64,000 nt of DNA from Ceraceosorus guamensis (lineage: Eukaryota > Basidiomycota > Exobasidiomycetes > Ceraceosorales > Ceraceosoraceae), in assembly GCF_003144195.1 (NCBI RefSeq), contig NW_020290017.1, forward strand, positions 62,001 to 126,000, read 5' to 3'. The notes below the pieces were generated by a model. It ran no database searches. It saw only the letters and a program-made list of their open reading frames with translations, and was not told where the DNA came from. Within the stretch, counting starts at the first letter, position 1; every line of letters begins with the position of its first letter. Below, piece by piece: positions 57,536 to 64,000 of this stretch. The translations under genes were made by a program, and so were the position numbers.

Positions 57536-58684
57536 TATGATTCGCTCGATAGCAGAGAGACACCTGTCAGCGCGAGCAGAGAATGAGAAGGAGTTGCTTC
57601 GATGATAGTTGGAGGTGAAGAAGTCAGAATATGCCGAGCACGAGCGCTGTCCTCTATGAATGCTGTCCCCAACCTTGCGACTTTGGGTGCTCGCATCGGG
57701 TCGTCTTGCGTGCGTGCGTGCATCAGCGAGCCTTTGCTGGAAGATATGCTGGTGCCGTGGTTGCATGGCTGCACGCACGCGGCATTCAATGCGCGGGCGG
57801 CCGGTCTAGGCTTCGCGGCAAGCGCTGTCCACACCCAAGAACCTTCTCGATGGTCAGCGCTTCGCCCTGCTGTTAGAACAAACAATTTTGCCTCCGCGGT
57901 CAGGTAGTCGTGAGTCTTCTGTCGCTCCAACCCAAAATTGCCTGTGCTGCATGCAGCATGCACAGCTTGCATATTACCGCATCGAGTTCCTCCCTCGTCT
58001 TGCTCTCGTCCAAAGCCTTTCCGCCCTTTCCCCTCAAACAGTGCACGACGCGCTCCGGCACCATCACGTAGGTATACTGTATATGCCCTTTTGCGGGGGC
58101 AGAAATGGATGATGGGCCGGGTCTGGGACAAGTCACAGTCGTGAGTCGCCAGTGTATCCAGATTGTTCTGCATACAGAAGCCATCATGTGCCATTCGATT
58201 CGTGATCTGCTGCCGAGGTGCGCGATGGCAGAAGCTAGCAAGTCCCTGCGCCCGCTCGCTTTCTCGCGCATCGCGTCCTCGATCATGGTCAGCTTTCACC
58301 CCGCAAAATTATGCAGGCTTGTTTGGTTGGCCGTCCACAGGCAGAAGACGTCGACGCTGCTGATGTGTGCTTGTGTGCGCGGCAGTCGCACCTCTTCCTC
58401 ACATGCTCCTTGCGCCTCCAATTCGGTGCTACGCTGACCACGACCACGACGGCGTCCCTCATCTCATTCGCAAAATTGGCCTTGCCGCCGACCTTTCCCC
58501 ATCTTATCCCACCCGCACTCCGATCGCTCCTCTCCCTTCAAAGGCTTCATCACCCACTTCATCCCACCCATCCTGAGCTTCAAGTAGGGCCCCTGCTTCT
58601 CCTCGTAGCTCCATCTATCGGCCCGCACCAGCGCTAGCACCTGCCAACCTCACTTCCCCTCGCTTCACACCCTCTTCGCCCAAA
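57536..58684. other. divergent promoter region
   Basis: 1.15 kb between divergent genes. The right part (about 58440-58680) is strongly C/T-rich, as expected for the leader of the next gene. A 254-residue minus-strand frame covers much of it but is compositionally random and is not called. Confidence 0.5.
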
Positions 58685-59703
58685 ATGGCTCCTCTTCAAC
58701 CAGTTCTGCTGGAGATGCCCTTGCATCTGTGCTACATGGGCTTCGGTGCTGCCATGATGGGTCTCTCGGGCTCTCATCTAGCCAGATTCAACGACATCAG
58801 GCAGACTAGCGATGATTCTGCCACCTCTACCTACCCAGGATTCGTGTATGTTAGCGATAATGGCATGAACATGGTGGACCTGTGAGTGAAGCTCTTCCAG
58901 CTCGCCTTGCTCGGTCGACAGGCGAGACGATACTCTGCGCAGCACCGTGGCGAAACGGTACTGCGTGGCTCCGCAGCCTAGCAAACAAATAAGCGTATGC
59001 CTGGTAGTCTGCGACGCCTCAGTCCCTCGGCAGCCCCGCATACAGCTTGGGTACCGCTAGTCCAGCCTTTCGGCTCAAGCCCTGCACTGACCCTTCCATC
59101 GCATCCCACCCCTTTAGCGGTATCCTCATCATCTCTGCCATCACTTTCGTGACCGGCATTCTCTTCGCCGTCCTCTCTTGCTCGCAATTCAGAGGTCGTC
59201 GTGGAGAGTACAGCGGCAAGGGAACCGGAGCATGGTTCCTGGTCGGCTTCTGGCTTTTGCTCCTCTCTGGCGCGTGGGCCGGTCTGGTCTCCGCATACAC
59301 TGCCTTCTCCGTTCAACGCATCTGGCAATTCGAGCAGGGACCATCGTTTGCTGGTACAGAGCCCTTCGACATTGGACACAGGCTGTATTTGAACCAGATC
59401 GACTACTACCTCACTGCTCAACGTGCTCAAACCTTGGACATTTCCGGTCCTCTGCGTTTTGTTGATGAATCCTTCCTCGGAGAGTGGGGAAGCGTCACCA
59501 CTCTGCAACAGGCCAACGATCTGCTTGCTAGTCGCAACGGCTACGTGCACGCTATTCAGAGCTACAAGGCTACCGTCGCTATTGGATGGGTCACGCTCGG
59601 CGTTGTCTTCTTTACCATGGCCGTTCACTTTGCTCTGCCCTTTGTCTGGAAGTGGCTCGGATTCATCCGTCAGCCAGAGAAGAAGAGCTACAACGAGATG
59701 TAA
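58685..59703 (+). CDS. four-helix membrane protein, unknown
   Basis: Two exons (58685-58881, 59118-59703) encode 260 residues. Hydrophobic segments: CYMGFGAAMMGLSGSH near residue 16, GILIISAITFVTGILFAVLS after the splice, AWFLVGFWLLLLSGAWAGLV, and AIGWVTLGVVFFTMAVHFAL near the C-terminus, which ends WKWLGFIRQPEKKSYNEM. A polar loop of about 90 residues between helices 3 and 4 (RLYLNQIDYYLTAQRAQTL) is probably extracytosolic. The arrangement recalls Sur7/claudin-like proteins, but the W-GLW and cysteine signatures are absent, so no family is claimed. The start has ATG directly after CCCAAA and a pyrimidine-rich leader. The 236-nt intron is unusually long and contains clear inverted repeats (separate entry). 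Confidence 0.85.
58901..59046 (+). other. structured segment inside an intron
   Basis: Within the intron 58882-59117 there are paired arms: CTCGCC (58901) with GGCGAG (58921); CGCAGCACCGT (58938-58948) with ACGGTACTGCG (58955-58965) around a six-base loop, one mismatch in eleven; and GTATGC (58995-59000) with GCATAC (59038-59043). Between the second and third hairpins is single-stranded AAACAAATAA, which fits an H box (ANANNA), and an ACA follows at 59042-59044. The order hairpin-H-hairpin-ACA resembles an intron-hosted H/ACA snoRNA, but the distance from the 3' pocket to ACA is short, so this is only a candidate. Confidence 0.25.
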
Positions 59704-60805
59704 GCGAGGCTTGCACACTCGGCAAGCGTTACTACCTCGCGACTCCCGTCTTGTATGCTTGGTGTTTCTGCCTGGGCGTGGCCTCTGCCGTCCCATGGCG
59801 CAATGTGCAGTTAGAGACTGTGCCGCAGGCGGTCTCGCGTATGCCCAACGCCTCCTCAAACACGGTCATTTTCGCCTTCTCGATACCTTTGCGTGGTGTT
59901 GGATGCCACCGCTGCTGATGCTACTGCATATACACTACTTGTTCACGTGCTCCCTCGTCGAGCGTTGCTTTTTGTCATCTCCCCCCCACCATCCTTGGCT
60001 TGTGTCCGGCCCGCATGTTCTGCCTCAGCTTATACTGTTTGTCCACTTTGCGACTCCGGAATGGCAATCATTTTGATCCGGCATTTTGATACGACGGAGT
60101 TGTGCTTTGGTGTGCGTCTGCTCTTGACTGCTCCATGTGGAAGTCAGCCGCGGCCTCGTGTCGCCCGCGCGTCCACCTCACTCCCGCGTCGTCGGAGGTC
60201 GACCAGCAAAGGTACGCCTGATCGACGGTTTGAGCAGGCGCGGTTGACATGACTCAACGGCTTGAAATTTCTCCTGCGTGTTAGGTGGATGTAGGATCCG
60301 ATTCCCAATCATCTGCCATCGCTGCTGGTGCCTCCTGCCGTGCTGTTTGTACAGCTGGCGCGCTGCTGCACCATTGCGCTTCGCCATTCGTCATTCGACC
60401 GACGATTCACGATTGGGTGGGGGACGGAGGAACCGGATACCGCGTGAGCCGGAGAAGCCGCGCGCGCGTGGATGCGCGGGGAAGCGTTCAACGCACGACT
60501 GGAGGATGCACGCATGGATGGATCATATAATGGCTGCGCTGCTTGCTGCGAGACTCACACTCGACGACGAGAACGTCAGCAACGAAGGCTGCCTGCCGCA
60601 TCCTTGTGAGCTGCTACGACACATCAAAGCGAAGCTTCCGTCTTGAGCATCTGACAGGGGCGCACACAGCAGGCGCGCGCTTTTTTTGGGAGAACATCAT
60701 CCTGACCGGGCACCACAGACTGGAGAGGAACAAGACACCAAGCACCCGACGAGGAAGAGACGCGGGATTCTGAATTCGGGGACTGGGGCGATCGAGGCAG
60801 CAATC
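59704..60805. other. intergenic region
   Basis: 1.1 kb between two plus-strand genes: 3' end of the four-helix protein, then promoter of the CoA-transferase. It contains GATTCACGATTG at 60404-60415. No gene seen. Confidence 0.5.
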
Positions 60806-63300
60806 ATGTCACGAATTCTTGCGAGGTCGTTTGCGCTGGCGGCGAAGAGCACGGGCAGGAACGCTGGCGCAGATCCGGTCGCTGCAGTTCAAGCGCACTG
60901 GTTTCCAGCCTCGGGCTCAAGGCGCACGGATAGGCTGCCGAGCAGCGCCAGGCATCTGAGCAGCAGCAGCAGACTGGCATCCCAGCCGCTCGACCAGATC
61001 GCAAAGCCTGTGCCGCCTTCTATCCCACCGCCTCTCAAAGGAATCAAAGTGGTGGACCTTACGCGGGTGCTTGCAGGACCTTATTGCACCATGCTGCTTG
61101 CCGATCTCGGCGCGGACGTGATCAAAGTTGAGCATCCAAAAGGTGCGTAATGCTCTCTCTGCAGCATCTTCTACGCACTCTCATGCCGAGAACGGGGCTG
61201 AATCCGCTGCGCATTCGTCCCTTGAAGGTGGAGACGATACGCGCGCATGGGCGCCGCCCTCTGCCCCTTCGAAGCCGATCGATCAGCAGCGCGTACCCAA
61301 CAGCAAGAGGGACGCTTGGTCCAAGTTGCCCGAGGAGTCGGCCTACTTTTTGGCAGTGAATAGGAACAAGAGGAGCATCACTGTCGATTTGAAGAGTCAA
61401 GAGGGTCGCGAGATTCTGCACAATCTTGTCAGACAAGCTGATGTGGTCGTCGAGGTGAGACGAGGCAAAGTAGTTGACAGCGAGCTTTTGCCTGGCGCGG
61501 CAAGTGTCTGATCACCATCTTCCCCCTTCATCGCCTTTGCCTGGCGCCAGAACTATCTGCCTGGGTGAGGCTCGGGACGCTCGCTGTGTCTTTTCGCATT
61601 GACTACGGCTCACGGAAGCGTTCCTCACATCGTAGCAAGCTCTCCTCCATGCAACTGGGCTATGAGGATCTCAAGAACATCAAGCCTGACATCATCTACG
61701 CTTCCATCACTGGATGTAAATCGAGGGTGTGGTGCTGATGCCCTTTCCTTTCGCTGATCAAAATTGCGCACCCATTGCAGACGGCCAAACAGGCCCTTTT
61801 GGTCCATCGGCGGGTTGTAAGTGCAGGGCGATGATGTCTTGCGCCTAGCTCTACAACAGATCGTTGACACTCTGCCCGTCCTGGTCGCAGACGATGTCAT
61901 CATTGCTGCAGACGCGGGTCTTTTTCACATGCGAGTCCCCAACCGAGCAAATTGACTCCTGTGATTCCTTGAGCTCAGCCTCTCTTCCATTCGCAAACCT
62001 TCAGCACTGGGGAGCCTGATCGCCCACCCGTGAAGGTCAGCAAGAGTTTGCAGGAGAGAGCGAAGGCCGTCGCTGAGCTGATATAGACCGACTCTTTTGC
62101 GCCTACTCGTCCATTCGCAGGTAGGGGTTGCAGTCACGGATCTTACAACGGGCCTGTACGTTCATGGAGCTATCATGGCCGCCCTTCTGGGTCGTGCGAC
62201 TACTGGACAAGGTGTGCACATCGATGCCAGGTCTGTTTACACGTGACGAACTAGGCTTCATCGTGCCGGAGCGTACCAGTCAGCTCACGCATGGTGCGCC
62301 CTTTCTTGCACGTCCCTTCGCAGCTTGTTTGAAGCTCAGGTGAGTTTCCTCAGTATCTCCCGATGTTCGGACCTCCGTTGACTCAGACCCCGTTGCCCTT
62401 CGTTCTCCTTCAGATCGCAACGCTCGCAAGTATCAGGAATCAGCCCCTCGCCGAGGTAGACCTCGCTGCTGACACCGCTGCTCTGCTTTGCTCGCTCGCA
62501 GGCCAATGTTGCATCATCGTGAGCCACTTCTTCGATACAGATCGCCGATCGGCGCTGATGTGACGCCTCGTCGACTCTTGCAGCTATTTGATCAGCGGCA
62601 AGGAGGCAACGAGATGGGGAACGGCACATCCTAGCATCGTGCCTTATCAGGTCATGCCGACCTCTGACGGCTACATCATGGGTGAGCGTGCGTGTACATG
62701 GAGCCAAGCTTCAGTCTGTATGCTGATTGAGCCCTGCGATCTTTGACTTCATACAGTGGGTGCAGGAAATGATGGGCAATTCAAGACCCTTACTGGTGTG
62801 CTTGGAAAGCCAGCATTAGCAGCAGACGAAAGGTTCGCCAGCAACGCAGGGCGCGTAGCGAACAGGGATGTCCTCATTCCACTGTTGGAAGAGCTGCTCA
62901 AGACACAGACCGCGCAGCATTGGATTGACAAGCTGGGCGGCAGAGTCCCAGCAGCGCCCATCCGCAACATCAAGCAAACGTTCGAGCATCCCCAAGCTGT
63001 TGCTAGAGGCGTCACGACCGAAGTGGATCATCCTAGAGCGGGCAGAATCAAAATCTCAGCACCGGCTGTGAGGTATGGAGAGGGCAAGATGCCGGTGAGT
63101 TTGTGTGCGAAGAGAGCGAGTGCGCCATCCATCAATTGAGCGCCTCGCTCATCTCTGGCTCCGCATCGATGCGATCTTTCCAGGTCACGAGACCACCGCC
63201 AGTGCTTGGAGAGCACACGGACGAAGTGTTGAAGGAGATGCTCGACTACACCGAGGAGCAAATCGCCGAGCTTCGAAAAAGGGGCGCCATCGGCGCGTGA
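60806..63300 (+). CDS. mitochondrial class III CoA-transferase (SUGCT/CaiB family)
   Basis: Thirteen exons encode 486 residues: 60806-61142, 61228-61454, 61551-61564, 61636-61715, 61781-61816, 61891-61930, 62005-62035, 62121-62230, 62324-62339, 62502-62518, 62584-62681, 62757-63094, 63184-63300. The Arg/Ser/Ala-rich N-terminus ([20 protein letters not shown]) is a mitochondrial presequence. Family motifs in order: [99 protein letters not shown] then TDLTTGLY with the likely catalytic Asp262, and [20 protein letters not shown]. The enzyme moves CoA between carboxylic acids through a glutamyl/aspartyl-CoA anhydride; human SUGCT uses glutarate. Exons of 14, 16 and 17 nt occur. Intron 6 (61931-62004) has a GC donor (GCGAGT). 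Confidence 0.93.
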
Positions 63301-64000
63301 AAAGGACGTTTCAGCTTGGTGACATGATCGGTCCTCGAATGCAATCACAAATCGCGAATGCCACCTGCTGCGCACGGAGGGCTAAGTTGTGATCGTCGCT
63401 GTGAGGAGAGGTCGAGTCAGACAAGGATTCGTGATTGCACATGGTCGCGACCGCACGACGGATCGTGACTTTTTTGTCCATGAGGACATGCGTGCCCGGA
63501 ACTACGGTAGCCGGAGGTGCCGGGGGCCAGAGGCGCTAGCTCGTCCTGGCTGGACCCAGGCACGTAGCTCGATGCTGACTGACGTCTTTGCATGAGAGCT
63601 ATCCATATTGTAGCCTTCGGCAGCAAAGATGGACCCAGATTTGGATTGGCCTTGACCCATAGCCTAGCCTTGGCGCTCATGACTTCTCAGGACTGGAGAA
63701 CCTTTAGAGAAAGTCTGATCTTGTCGAGGTGAGAGAAGGGCAGAATCGATGACGTTGCGTGCCATGCAATGCACAGCCAACTCACGGACTGCATGACACC
63801 TCAAGATCGTGCAACTCTCAGACTCTGCTTGAGCACGCTCACTCAGTGACTCTTTCTGCAGCGAAAGCCACGCGCGCCTGCTGATGCACGCTTGCTTCGG
63901 ATCTCGGCGCACAGCAGATGTATCATCGTGGTGTGATGCGCGCACGCACGGACACCCGCCCGGTCTGCATCAGCAGTCATCATGAGTTGCTGCTGCCTCG
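63301..64000. other. downstream region to window end
   Basis: Last 700 bases hold the 3' end of the CoA-transferase, a GATTCGTGATTG element at 63426-63437 and no supported gene. A gene continuing beyond the window cannot be judged. Confidence 0.5.

Noticed and set aside
57535-58299. 254-residue minus-strand frame upstream of BFR1
   Set aside because: Random composition, no motif, overlaps the divergent promoter region and runs out of frame into the BFR1 start.
1-64000. tRNA genes, CRISPR arrays, transposons or virus-derived elements
   Set aside because: No tRNA B-box with a matching cloverleaf, no spaced direct-repeat array, no reverse transcriptase, integrase, transposase or terminal repeats were recognised on reading both strands.

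Overview
The window reads as a nuclear contig from a basidiomycete fungus, most likely a smut-like yeast of the Ustilaginomycotina (inference, about 0.6 sure). The basis is short introns, mostly 55-110 nt with GTGAGT donors, gene content typical of basidiomycetes, long serine/alanine-rich disordered proteins, and a short ATTCACG-type motif that recurs only between genes. No rRNA, tRNA, CRISPR array, transposon or virus-derived element could be recognised.

Twenty protein-coding genes are supported, and most exon models were built by hand so that phases close and family motifs line up. Left third (1-23.5 kb): a 3.4-kb gene-free stretch, a seven-helix membrane protein (3.4-4.7 kb), a secreted TAP-like serine peptidase (5.1-7.0), a seven-exon BAP31-type ER protein (8.7-9.8), a long disordered single-span protein (10.4-13.3), a surface protein with a duplicated ectodomain (16.7-19.1) and NAD-dependent glycerol-3-phosphate dehydrogenase (21.7-23.5). 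Middle (25-42 kb): a membrane-anchored Shewanella-like phosphatase, a ZNF706-like micro zinc-finger protein, a multi-pass membrane protein, a D-amino-acid-oxidase-like flavoenzyme, a Ure2-type glutathione transferase, a mitochondrial BolA3-type protein, an 878-residue W/acidic-motif protein and an allantoate-permease-like MFS transporter. Right third (42-64 kb): an OPY2-like HOG-pathway membrane anchor, a DCAF6/WDTC1-like WD40 protein, a CTK1/CDK12-type kinase with a long RS-rich N-terminus, a BFR1-like mRNP protein, a four-helix membrane protein, and a 13-exon class III CoA-transferase.

The genes are not an obvious cluster. Two functional echoes are worth noting: GPD1 (glycerol synthesis, the classic output of osmotic HOG signalling) and an OPY2-like HOG membrane anchor both lie here, but about 19 kb apart with unrelated genes between. 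Many neighbours are divergent or tightly convergent (BolA/W-motif protein 62 bp apart; oxidase/transferase 105 bp apart). The most useful results are exon structures that simple ORF reading misses: a 35-nt exon, a hidden last exon in BFR1, micro-exons and a GC-AG intron in the CoA-transferase, and six exons in the phosphatase.
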